The translations under genes were made by a program, and so were the position numbers. This document shows, piece after piece, positions 8,507 through 16,209 of a stretch of DNA of 64,000 nucleotides (the first letter of the stretch is position 1; each line of letters starts with the position of its first letter). The stretch comes from Microvirga antarctica (GTDB taxonomy: Bacteria; Pseudomonadota; Alphaproteobacteria; Rhizobiales; Beijerinckiaceae). The notes beneath the pieces were generated by a model. It worked only from the letters and a program-made list of their open reading frames with translations. It did no database searches and was not told the origin of the DNA. The DNA lies in NCBI RefSeq assembly GCF_017921815.1, contig NZ_JAGEMM010000002.1, positions 310,001-374,000 of the forward strand, read 5' to 3'.

Positions 8507-9244
8507 ATGTTCGATCTCACTGGCCGGAAGGCTCTGGTGACCGGCGCGACAGGCGGCATTGGCGGCGCGATTGCGCGGGCGCTTCATGCCCAGGGCGCGA
8601 CCGTCATGCTGTCCGGGACCCGTCGGAGCGCCCTTGACGCGCTCGCTGCGGAACTCGGCGAACGGGTCCATGTGGCGGAGGCGAATCTCGCCGACAAGGA
8701 TTCGGTCGAAGCTCTTGTTCCGGCTGCGGAATTGGCCATGGAGGGTCTCGACATCCTGGTCAACAATGCGGGCGTGACCCGCGACAACCTGTTTATGCGC
8801 ATGAAGGACGAGGAGTGGGAGACGGTGCTGACCGTCAATCTCACGGCGGCCTTCCGCCTCTCCCGCGCAGCCGTCAAGGGCATGATGCGCCGCCGATACG
8901 GGCGCATCGTCAATATCGGTTCGGTCGTAGGGGCGACAGGGAACCCCGGACAGGCGAATTACGCGGCGTCAAAGGCAGGCCTCGTGGGGATGACCAAGGC
9001 GCTCGGGGCGGAGGTTGCCAGCCGCAACATCACGGTCAATTGCGTCGCTCCCGGCTTCATCGGTTCGCCGATGACGGACGCTCTCAACGAGAAGCAGCGC
9101 GACGCCATCCTGACGACGATTCCCATGGGACGCCTTGGGCAGGGCGATGAAATCGCGGCCTCCGTGGTTTATCTCGCCTCCTCCGAAGCCGCCTACATGA
9201 CCGGCCAGACCCTGCATATCAACGGCGGAATGGCCATGTTCTAG
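8507..9244 (+). CDS. fabG: 3-oxoacyl-[acyl-carrier-protein] reductase
   Basis: This 245-residue short-chain dehydrogenase carries out the NADPH-dependent reduction of 3-oxoacyl-ACP in type II fatty acid synthesis. The cofactor motif TGATGGIGGAIA is near residues 12-23, NNAG near 87, the catalytic Ser in NIGSVVG, and the YAASKAG motif supplies the Tyr and Lys. The C-terminus QTLHINGGMAMF is the classical FabG ending. Its place directly after fabD and before acpP makes the FabG assignment safer than for other members of this large family. It is probably co-transcribed with fabD; a 234-bp gap then precedes acpP, which likely has its own promoter. Confidence 0.96.
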   Translation: MFDLTGRKALVTGATGGIGGAIARALHAQGATVMLSGTRRSALDALAAELGERVHVAEANLADKDSVEALVPAAELAMEGLDILVNNAGVTRDNLFMRMKDEEWETVLTVNLTAAFRLSRAAVKGMMRRRYGRIVNIGSVVGATGNPGQANYAASKAGLVGMTKALGAEVASRNITVNCVAPGFIGSPMTDALNEKQRDAILTTIPMGRLGQGDEIAASVVYLASSEAAYMTGQTLHINGGMAMF

Positions 9245-9478
9245 AAGGTCTTGGGGGCAATTGCGGAATCATCCTGCGATCCGTTTCGCGCCCCTCGCCA
9301 GAGCCGATACGCTTGTGTTAATCATGGTCCAGTTCGGGTCGGAGGGGTTGACCGGCGCTGAAAAATGCGGCTTTGCACGGCACAAGGCAGTCGTTCCAGC
9401 GTTCTCAGCTGAGCAGCTGATCTGAGTTTCCATTTTCAACCGCCCTATCCTGAGGCGGCAGCCACTGAGGAAAAAACG

Positions 9479-9715
9479 ATGAGTGACGTCGCTGATCGCG
9501 TGAAGAAGATCGTTGTCGAGCACCTGGGCGTAGAGGCCGATAAGGTGGTCGACAATGCGAACTTCATCGATGACTTGGGCGCGGACAGCCTTGACACCGT
9601 CGAGCTCGTCATGGCGTTCGAAGAAGAGTTCAACGTCGAAATCCCCGACGATGCCGCAGAGACCATCGTAACGGTGGGTGACGCGATCAAGTTTCTTGAG
9701 AAGAACGCGGCGTAA
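9479..9715 (+). CDS. acpP: Acyl carrier protein
   Basis: This 78-residue acidic protein has the [10 protein letters not shown] motif, in which Ser37 receives the 4'-phosphopantetheine arm. Growing acyl chains ride on that arm during fatty acid, lipid A and phospholipid synthesis. The start [16 protein letters not shown] and the end [11 protein letters not shown] are standard for the family. The upstream sequence GAGGAAAAAACG gives a clear ribosome binding site (GAGG). The gene lies between fabG and fabF as in many proteobacteria. The large gap before it (9245-9478) and a strong terminator after it suggest an abundant separate short transcript. Confidence 0.98.
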   Translation: MSDVADRVKKIVVEHLGVEADKVVDNANFIDDLGADSLDTVELVMAFEEEFNVEIPDDAAETIVTVGDAIKFLEKNAA

Positions 9716-9724
9716 TCACGCCCT

Positions 9725-9759
9725 CGGGCGCCGGACCTTGAGGTTCGGCGCCCGATTTT
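9725..9759 (+). terminator. Intrinsic terminator after acpP
   Basis: A 13-bp stem (9725-9737 with 9742-9754, one G-T pair) around the tetraloop TTGA is followed by ATTTT. It starts 10 bp after the acpP stop codon. This supports a short acpP transcript with partial read-through into fabF. Confidence 0.85.
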
Positions 9760-9892
9760 CGTCTGGAGCGCGTTCCGGTCGCACCGCACGTTCGGCCGTC
9801 GATAGCCCGCTTCCCATCATCATCTTGGGCATGGTGTTCATCGGAAGGTCGCGCAACTTTTCGCTGACATGCGCCAAAGGGCAGGAATCAGC

Positions 9893-11155
9893 ATGAGGCG
9901 GGTCGTTGTCACGGGTCTCGGCATGGTCACTCCGCTCGGTTGCGGGGTCGAGCCGACTTGGTCGCGTCTTCTGGAGGGCCGGAGCGGCGCCAACCGAATC
10001 GAAGGTTTCAGGATCGACGACCTCGCCTGCCAGATCGCCTGCCAGATCCCCCTCGGAGATGGCACGGACGGCACCTTTGCGCCCGACCAGTGGATGGAGC
10101 CCAAGGAGCAGCGCAAGGTCGATCCCTTCATCGTCTACGCGATGGCGGCCGCCACCCAGGCCCTCGACGATGCGGGCTGGAACCCCACCACCTACGAGGA
10201 TCAATGCGCATCCGGCGTCCTCATCGGCTCCGGCATCGGCGGCATCGGCGGCATCTATGAGGCCTCGGCGACCCTGATCGAGCGCGGGCCGCGCCGCATT
10301 TCTCCGTTTTTCATTCCTGGCCGCCTGATCAATCTGGCGGGCGGCTACGTTTCGATCGCCCACGGTCTCAAGGGACCGAACCACGCGGTCGTTACCGCCT
10401 GCTCGACCGGCTCCCACGCCATCGGCGACGCGGCCCGCCTCGTCGGCCTCGGCGATGCCGACGTGATGGTGGCGGGGGGCACCGAATCGCCCATCAACCG
10501 CCTGTCCATTGCAGGGTTTGCGGCCTGCCGGGCCCTGTCGACCGGCTTCAACGACGACCCGACCCGGGCCTCCCGTCCCTATGACAAGGACCGTGACGGC
10601 TTCGTCATGGGCGAGGGCGCGGGCATGGTCGTGCTGGAAGAGTACGGGCATGCCAAGGCCCGTGGGGCGAAAATGTATGCCGAGGTGATCGGCTATGGCA
10701 TGTCGGGCGATGCCTTCCACATCACATCGCCAGCCGAAGACGGGGATGGGGCGTTCCGTTGCATGCAGGCAGCCATCAAACGGGCCGGCATCGCGCCGTC
10801 CGAGATCGACTATGTGAACGCCCATGGCACCTCGACGCCCCTCGGCGACGAACTTGAGCTCAAGGCGGTCGAGCGCGTCGTCGGGGATGCCGCTGCGACG
10901 CTCACCATGTCGTCGACCAAGTCTGCCGTGGGCCACCTGCTGGGGGCGGCGGGCGCGATCGAGGCGATCTTCTCCATGCTGGCGATCAGGGACGGCATGA
11001 TCCCGCCGACGCTCAATCTCGACAACCCGTCCGTCGACACCGTGATTGACCTTGTGCCGCATGTTGCCAAACGCAAGGAGGTCAATGTGGCCCTGTCGAA
11101 CTCGTTCGGGTTCGGCGGCACCAATGCGTCAGTGATCTTCCGGCGTGTCTCTTGA
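9893..11155 (+). CDS. fabF: 3-oxoacyl-[acyl-carrier-protein] synthase II (KAS II)
   Basis: This 420-residue condensing enzyme elongates acyl-ACP with malonyl-ACP. The start MRRVVVTGLGMVTPLG at 9893 is the family norm; the frame extends upstream to 9869 but those codons do not fit. The catalytic Cys is in VTACSTGSHAIGDA, the first His in VNAHGTSTPLGD, and the Lys and second His in KSAVGHLLGAAGA. The C-terminal SNSFGFGGTNASVIF loop is intact. It lies in the fabD-fabG-acpP-fabF order and is followed by mltG, the usual proteobacterial arrangement. The 3' end merges into a 17-bp tandem repeat whose first degenerate copy contains the fabF stop codon. Confidence 0.97.
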   Translation: MRRVVVTGLGMVTPLGCGVEPTWSRLLEGRSGANRIEGFRIDDLACQIACQIPLGDGTDGTFAPDQWMEPKEQRKVDPFIVYAMAAATQALDDAGWNPTTYEDQCASGVLIGSGIGGIGGIYEASATLIERGPRRISPFFIPGRLINLAGGYVSIAHGLKGPNHAVVTACSTGSHAIGDAARLVGLGDADVMVAGGTESPINRLSIAGFAACRALSTGFNDDPTRASRPYDKDRDGFVMGEGAGMVVLEEYGHAKARGAKMYAEVIGYGMSGDAFHITSPAEDGDGAFRCMQAAIKRAGIAPSEIDYVNAHGTSTPLGDELELKAVERVVGDAAATLTMSSTKSAVGHLLGAAGAIEAIFSMLAIRDGMIPPTLNLDNPSVDTVIDLVPHVAKRKEVNVALSNSFGFGGTNASVIFRRVS

Positions 11156-11262
11156 GGTTTCGGTTCCCTTAAAGATTCGGTTATCTTGAGGATCCAGTTA
11201 TCTTGAGGATCCAGTTATCTTGAGGATCCGGTTATCTTGAGGATCCGGTTATCTTGAGGATC
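11144..11262 (+). repeat. 17-bp tandem repeat array between fabF and mltG
   Basis: The 17-mer GGTTATCTTGAGGATCC (with AGTT for GGTT in copies 2 and 3) recurs five times head to tail at 11179-11262. Two weaker copies precede it. One lies at 11161-11177; the other, at 11144-11160, is 12/17 matched and overlaps the last codons and the TGA stop of fabF. Because 17 is not a multiple of 3, the array would not stay in one reading frame. It probably grew by slippage from the fabF 3' end. Confidence 0.9.
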
Positions 11263-11350
11263 GTGGAGCGACGTTACGGCTTTTCGCCATAATCCCTCTT
11301 AGGGTGTTCGACAGACGGCGACGCGTTGTCGACACCAGAAAAGCGCAGTG

Positions 11351-12697
11351 ATGTTCGGCAGAAAAAAGCAGACTCTTCTCAACTCGCCCGAATCGCAGGC
11401 AGAGGAGCAGCAACCGCGTCTTTCGCCGCGTTCCCCGAGCGAGGCGATCAAGCCCATGGCTGCGCCCCCGCCACCGCCCCGCATCCGCCGCAAGCGCGGT
11501 GGCATGTTGTCGGTTGCCAGCGGATTGTTGACCCTTTTTGTCGCCATCGCGATCGCGGTGGTGTTCGGCTTCAGCGTCCTGGAGCGGGAGGTGACGGCCC
11601 CGGGGCCGCTTCAGACCGAGAAGGTCGTGGTCATTCCGCGCAACACCGGCACGAACGAGATCGCCGACATCCTCCGGCGCGAGGGCGTCATAACCCAACC
11701 CATGTTGTTCGAGACCTATGCGCTCCTCAATCGGCGGCGCGGTCAGCTGAAAGCCGGCGAGTTCCAGTTCAAAGCCGGAACGAGCATCGAATCCGCCATC
11801 GACACCCTCGTGGAGGGCAAGGCGATCCTGCACTCGATCACGATTCCCGAGGGTCTGACGAGCGAACAGATCATGTCGCGCCTGTTCGACAACGACATTC
11901 TCACCGGCGAGATCGCCGAGACGCCGCGCGAGGGCACCGTCCTGCCCGATACCTACAAGTTCGAGCGTGGCATGACCCGGCAGCAGATCGTCAACGCCAT
12001 GCAGGCCGCCCATCGGCAGGCGCTGGCGCAGATCTGGCAGCGACGCTCGCCCGAACTGCCTGTGAAGACCGCGCAGGAACTCGTGATTCTGGCGTCCATT
12101 GTCGAGAAGGAAACCGGCCGTGCCGACGAGCGCACCCGCGTCGCCGGCGTGTTCATCAACCGCCTCATGAAGCGCATGAAACTGCAATCGGACCCGACGA
12201 TCGTCTACGGGCTGGTGGGCGGCAAGGGAACCCTCGGCCGGGGGATCATGCGCAGCGAGATCGAGAGTGCGACTCCCTACAACACCTACGTGATCGAGGG
12301 TCTGCCGCCGGGCCCGATCGCCAATCCGGGCCGGGCCGCTCTCGAGGCCGTCGCCAACCCGTCGCGGACGAAGGACCTGTATTTCGTCGCGGATGGCTCA
12401 GGCGGACACGCCTTTGCCGAAACCTATGACCAGCATTTGCGCAACGTCACCCGCTGGCGCCAGCTTGAGAAGGCCAAGGCTGCGCCGGACGACAATGCCG
12501 TCGATCGAACCGAGCCGGACCCGGACAGCCGTAGCCAGCTGACCCCCGCCGGGGCGGTGGCGCAGGACGGAAGCCTGCCGCGCACCGGCAGGCCGAGAGG
12601 GTTCGACGCCAGCGAGGGGACGGCGAAAGACCCGCTCAAGAACAAGTCCTTCGACCTGACCACCCCCAAGAATGTGCCGGCGCTGAAACAGCCCTGA
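11351..12697 (+). CDS. mltG: Endolytic murein transglycosylase MltG (YceG family)
   Basis: This 448-residue inner-membrane enzyme cleaves nascent glycan strands and is thought to set their length. After a Pro-rich cytoplasmic segment, one transmembrane helix lies near residues 50-73 (MLSVASGLLTLFVAIAIAVV). The periplasmic YceG domain follows, with ASIVEKETG (catalytic Glu near residue 252), RVAGVFINRLMKRMKLQSDPT and the GLPPGPIANPG motif. The C-terminal roughly 90 residues are hydrophilic and variable. ATG at 11351 directly follows a possible GTG at 11348; either could be used. It follows fabF as in many proteobacteria and is separated from it by the tandem repeat array. Confidence 0.95.
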   Translation: MFGRKKQTLLNSPESQAEEQQPRLSPRSPSEAIKPMAAPPPPPRIRRKRGGMLSVASGLLTLFVAIAIAVVFGFSVLEREVTAPGPLQTEKVVVIPRNTGTNEIADILRREGVITQPMLFETYALLNRRRGQLKAGEFQFKAGTSIESAIDTLVEGKAILHSITIPEGLTSEQIMSRLFDNDILTGEIAETPREGTVLPDTYKFERGMTRQQIVNAMQAAHRQALAQIWQRRSPELPVKTAQELVILASIVEKETGRADERTRVAGVFINRLMKRMKLQSDPTIVYGLVGGKGTLGRGIMRSEIESATPYNTYVIEGLPPGPIANPGRAALEAVANPSRTKDLYFVADGSGGHAFAETYDQHLRNVTRWRQLEKAKAAPDDNAVDRTEPDPDSRSQLTPAGAVAQDGSLPRTGRPRGFDASEGTAKDPLKNKSFDLTTPKNVPALKQP

Positions 12698-12786
12698 TCG
12701 CCCGCGTGGGGTGGACCCGGCTGCTTGTGACCGGACGGTCGCCGGACTAAGGTTCGGCTTTCCCTATCTTTCGTTCGAGGTGACGC

Positions 12787-13674
12787 GTGTCGATTGCGAG
12801 CATGACGGGTTTTGCCCGCGAGGCGGGCGTGACCGGATCCTATCAATGGGCCTGGGAGATCAAGACCGTGAATGGCCGCGGTCTCGAGATCCGCGTACGC
12901 ACACCCACCGGCCTCGATGGCCTGGGGGAGGAGGCCCGAGGCCTGATGCTGAAGGGCCTGAGCCGCGGGCAGGGCCAGTTGACCCTCTCCGTCAGCAAGG
13001 CGACATCGGCTCCGCGCTTGCGGGTCAACACGGATATCCTGCGGTCGCTCATCGACGCTGTGGCCACACTCGACCTCCCCGCCAGCGTGCGTCCTGCCTC
13101 GCTTGATGGCCTGTTGGCGATCCGGGGCGTCGTGGAGCTCGACGAGGAGGCGATCGAACCCGGTCAGGACCCTGACCTCGCGCCGGCGCTCAAAGGCGGA
13201 GTCGCCAGCCTGCTCGCCGCGTTGAAAGAGGCTCGCCTGCGGGAAGGGCAAGCCCTCGCCACCGTTTTGCGTCAGCAACTCGCGTTGGTCGCCTCTCTCG
13301 TTGACGACGCGGAGGCGTCGCCCTCGCGGCAGCCGGAGGCCATTCGGGCGCGGCTGGAGTCCCAGATCAGCCAGCTCTTTGCCGGCCAGGCCACGCTGGA
13401 TCCAGATCGGCTGCATCAGGAGGCCGTGCTGATCGCCGGTCGGGCCGATATCCGCGAGGAACTCGACCGTCTTCGCGCCCATGTGGAGGCAGCCATCGGT
13501 CTCCTCGACGAAGGCGGTCCCGCTGGACGGCGCCTCGATTTTCTCGCACAGGAATTCGGTCGCGAGGCCAATACCTTGTGTGCAAAGGCCAACGATGTGT
13601 CTCTCTCGCGGATCGGGCTTGAACTGAAGGCGGTTATCGAGCAATTCCGCGAGCAGGTTCAAAACGTCGAGTGA
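12787..13674 (+). CDS. YicC family protein (putative endoribonuclease)
   Basis: This 295-residue protein begins with a GTG that yields SIASMTGFARE, matching the SMTGFAR signature at the start of nearly all YicC proteins; an ATG at 12802 would cut into that motif. The C-terminal domain DUF1732 is visible as GRRLDFLAQEFGREANTLCAKANDVSLSRIGLELKAVIEQFREQVQN, here cited only by its LDFLAQE and REANTL blocks. The E. coli homologue has been described as an RNase. The stop codon overlaps the gmk start by one base, so the two genes are translationally coupled, a pairing seen in many bacteria. Localisation is cytoplasmic. Confidence 0.93.
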   Translation: MSIASMTGFAREAGVTGSYQWAWEIKTVNGRGLEIRVRTPTGLDGLGEEARGLMLKGLSRGQGQLTLSVSKATSAPRLRVNTDILRSLIDAVATLDLPASVRPASLDGLLAIRGVVELDEEAIEPGQDPDLAPALKGGVASLLAALKEARLREGQALATVLRQQLALVASLVDDAEASPSRQPEAIRARLESQISQLFAGQATLDPDRLHQEAVLIAGRADIREELDRLRAHVEAAIGLLDEGGPAGRRLDFLAQEFGREANTLCAKANDVSLSRIGLELKAVIEQFREQVQNVE

Positions 13675-14327
13675 TGGAGACGACAGTGGTGCCCTTGAAG
13701 CGACGTGGCCTCCTCCTCATCCTGTCGTCCCCGTCCGGCGCGGGAAAATCCACCCTGACGCGCAACCTGGTGCGGGAGGACCGCGGCATCAGGCTCTCCA
13801 TCTCCGTGACCACGCGGCACAAGCGTCCGTCCGAGATCAACAACGTCCACTACACCTTCATGGAGAATGTCGCGGAATTCGAGGAAAAACGCGACCGGGG
13901 CGATCTTCTGGAATGGGCCCAGGTCCACGGCAATTACTACGGCACGCCGCGCAAGGCGGTCGAGCAGGCCTTGTCCCGCGGCGAGGACGTGATGTTCGAT
14001 ATCGACTGGCAGGGCACTAAGCAGATCGTCGAGAAAATGCGCTCGGACGTGGTGAGCGTCTTCATTCTCCCCCCGTCCATGGAGGAACTCAAAGCCCGGC
14101 TTGAGCGCCGCGCGGAGGATCTGCCCGATGTCATTGCCCGACGCCTGAGAAATGCGCGTGACGAGATCGCGCAATGGGAGGCCTACGATTACGTCCTCGT
14201 CAATGACGACCTCGACCGGACATTCAGCGACCTGAAGGCGATTCTGGCGGCCGAGCGCCTGCGCCGTGAGCGTCAGGTCGAATTGAGCGGATTTATCGAG
14301 ACCCTGCTGTCGGCTGCCGTCGAATAG
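13674..14327 (+). CDS. gmk: Guanylate kinase
   Basis: This 217-residue enzyme phosphorylates GMP to GDP using ATP. The P-loop SSPSGAGKST is near residue 18. The GMP-binding segment follows (SVTTRHKRPSEINNVHYTF, with YTF and the later EWAQVHGNYYGTP). DIDWQGTKQI and RRAEDLPDVIARRL complete the signature. ATG at 13674 overlaps the yicC stop as TGATG; a GTG at 13671 would give a four-base overlap and one more residue. The gene ends convergently with rsmA, with only 8 bp between the stop codons. GMP kinase activity also links to the guanine-nucleotide pool used by Rsh, though the genes are not adjacent. Confidence 0.97.
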   Translation: METTVVPLKRRGLLLILSSPSGAGKSTLTRNLVREDRGIRLSISVTTRHKRPSEINNVHYTFMENVAEFEEKRDRGDLLEWAQVHGNYYGTPRKAVEQALSRGEDVMFDIDWQGTKQIVEKMRSDVVSVFILPPSMEELKARLERRAEDLPDVIARRLRNARDEIAQWEAYDYVLVNDDLDRTFSDLKAILAAERLRRERQVELSGFIETLLSAAVE

Positions 14328-14341
14328 GTTTTCGCCTATTC
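14322..14341. terminator. Bidirectional hairpin shared by the convergent gmk and rsmA stop codons
   Basis: GAATAGG (14322-14328) and CCTATTC (14335-14341) pair perfectly around TTTTCG. The gmk TAG stop lies in one arm and the rsmA TAG stop in the other. There is no long T-run, so termination strength is uncertain. Confidence 0.5.
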
Positions 14342-15190
14342 CGCCCGCGAGCGGTCATAGGCATTCGCGAGGGCAACAAATCCTGCCACTGGCACCTCTT
14401 CGGCCCGGCTGGTCTCGAGAAGCCCGGCCTCTGCAATGATGATCCCCGGCTGCGGCGCGATGGATTTCAGGCTCTGCCGCAGCATCTTGCGCCGTTGTCC
14501 GAAGGCCGCTCGGGTGACGGCTTCCAGGGCCTTCAGCCGACAGGGCAGGGGCTCTGCCCTCGGGGTCAGGTGGACCACGCTCGACGTGATCTTCGGCGGC
14601 GGGACGAACGCGGATGGCGGCACGTCGAACAGAATGCTCGCCTCGGTCCGCCAGCCGCACAGCACGCCCAACCGGCCGTAATCCCGCGGATCGCTCTCGT
14701 CGCCGACAATGCGCTCAGCCACCTCACGCTGGAACATCAGCGTCAGCGACAGCCACCAGGGCGGCCACGGCTCGGTCGTGATCCAGCCCGTCAGCAGGGC
14801 TGTGCCGACATTGTAGGGAAGGTTGGAGATGATGCGGACGGGTGCGTCCTGCACGAGGGGGCGCGGATCGAACGTCAGCGCATCCGCCTCCACGACTTCG
14901 AGCCTGCCGGGGTAATGCGCGGCGATCTGTGCCAGCGCCGGAAGGCAACGGGGGTCGCGCTCGATGGCGATGACCTTGCGGGCGCCAGCCGCCAGGATGG
15001 CCCGGGTGAGCCCGCCTGGTCCTGGCCCGACTTCGATCACCGTACAATCGGTAAGGGGACCTGCCGATCGGGCAATCCGGCTCGTGAGGTTGAGGTCGAA
15101 CAGGAAGTTCTGCCCGAGGGATTTCTTGGCCAGCAGGCCATGATCGCGCACCACGTCCCGCAGCGGCGGAAGGTCATCGATCCGGCTCAC
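14336..15190 (-). CDS. rsmA: 16S rRNA (adenine1518-N6/adenine1519-N6)-dimethyltransferase
   Basis: This 284-residue SAM-dependent enzyme (KsgA) dimethylates two adjacent adenines near the 3' end of 16S rRNA during small-subunit maturation. [11 protein letters not shown] near residue 22 is the family N-terminal signature. [14 protein letters not shown] is the SAM motif, and [14 protein letters not shown] contains the NLPY catalytic motif. [16 protein letters not shown] is the conserved C-terminal block. ATG at 15190 overlaps the pdxA stop (ATGA), so rsmA is the last gene of the lptF-lptG-lptD-pdxA-rsmA operon. This order, apart from a missing surA, is common in alphaproteobacteria. Confidence 0.97.
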   Translation of the reverse strand: MSRIDDLPPLRDVVRDHGLLAKKSLGQNFLFDLNLTSRIARSAGPLTDCTVIEVGPGPGGLTRAILAAGARKVIAIERDPRCLPALAQIAAHYPGRLEVVEADALTFDPRPLVQDAPVRIISNLPYNVGTALLTGWITTEPWPPWWLSLTLMFQREVAERIVGDESDPRDYGRLGVLCGWRTEASILFDVPPSAFVPPPKITSSVVHLTPRAEPLPCRLKALEAVTRAAFGQRRKMLRQSLKSIAPQPGIIIAEAGLLETSRAEEVPVAGFVALANAYDRSRAE

Positions 15191-16209
15191 GCGGACGGCC
15201 TTCTGGTGAGGCGGGCGGCGAGCTTCAGGGCGGCGATCAGGCTGTCCGGACGGGCGACGCCCTTGCCCGCAATATCGAACGCGGTCCCATGATCCGGCGA
15301 GGTCCGGACAAAAGGCAGGCCGAGGGTAATGTTGACGGCCTCGTCGAAGGCCAGCGTCTTGATCGGGATCAGCGCCTGATCGTGATACATCGCCAGCGCC
15401 GCATCGAAACGGCTGCGGGCGCGGGCGTGGAACATCGTGTCGGCCGGAAGAGGCCCGACGGTGTCGATGCCTTCGGCCCTCAGAATCTCGACAGCCGGTG
15501 CGATGATGGCGTCATCTTCCTGGCCCATCGCGCCGTTTTCGCCCGCATGCGGGTTCAGGCCCGCGACAGCGAGGCGGGGGCGATGCAGCCCGAAGCGTTC
15601 CCTCAGCTCCCGCGCCACGATCCGACCCGTCTCGACGATCAGCGCCGTGGTCAGGGCAGATGAGACCGCAGACAGCGGAATGTGAACCGTCACCGGCACG
15701 ACAGCCAGCTCCTCGCTCCAGAGCATCATGACCGGGTGGACGGGATGCCCGGCCCGCGCGCTTGCAAGGGCCGCCAGGAATTCCGTATGGCCGGGATGAG
15801 GAAACCCTGCCTGATACAACACATGTTTCGAGATCGGGTTGGTCACCACGGCGTCCGCCTGCCCGCTGCTCACCAGGGCAACGGCACTCTCGATGGATTC
15901 GATGGTGGAGGCAGCAGCCAGAGGATCTGGCTTCCCGGGTTCCGCCGAGACCGTGGTGGAGAGGGGGATCACCGGCAGGGCGTTGGTGAAGGCCGCGGCT
16001 GCGTCCTGCGGGCCGACCACTGCCACCGGGATGTTCCAGCCGAATGATCGAGCGACAGAGGCGATATAGTCAGGATCGGTGAGCACCGCGAAGGGTGCTA
16101 TTCCCAGATCCAGACGCTCCATCCAGGCCCGCAGGGTCAGTTCAGGCCCTATCCCTGCCGGATCGCCCTGCGTCAGAAGAAGGAGCGGACTGCGTCCGTC
16201 AGAGATCAC
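15187..16209 (-). CDS. pdxA: 4-hydroxythreonine-4-phosphate dehydrogenase
   Basis: This 340-residue enzyme oxidises 4-phosphohydroxy-L-threonine in the DXP-dependent vitamin B6 pathway. [15 protein letters not shown] is the N-terminal family motif. [22 protein letters not shown] holds the metal and substrate site, with further His in [11 protein letters not shown] and [12 protein letters not shown]. The ending [18 protein letters not shown] is typical. The frame extends upstream to 16383, but those codons are out-of-frame lptD sequence. The GTG at 16209 overlaps the lptD stop in the four-base pattern GTGA and gives the usual family length. It is followed by rsmA with another four-base overlap. 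Confidence 0.96.
   Translation of the reverse strand: MISDGRSPLLLLTQGDPAGIGPELTLRAWMERLDLGIAPFAVLTDPDYIASVARSFGWNIPVAVVGPQDAAAAFTNALPVIPLSTTVSAEPGKPDPLAAASTIESIESAVALVSSGQADAVVTNPISKHVLYQAGFPHPGHTEFLAALASARAGHPVHPVMMLWSEELAVVPVTVHIPLSAVSSALTTALIVETGRIVARELRERFGLHRPRLAVAGLNPHAGENGAMGQEDDAIIAPAVEILRAEGIDTVGPLPADTMFHARARSRFDAALAMYHDQALIPIKTLAFDEAVNITLGLPFVRTSPDHGTAFDIAGKGVARPDSLIAALKLAARLTRRPSA

Noticed and set aside
11179-11262. CRISPR array as an explanation of the tandem repeat
   Set aside because: Units are only 17 bp and directly adjacent without spacers; no cas genes are nearby.
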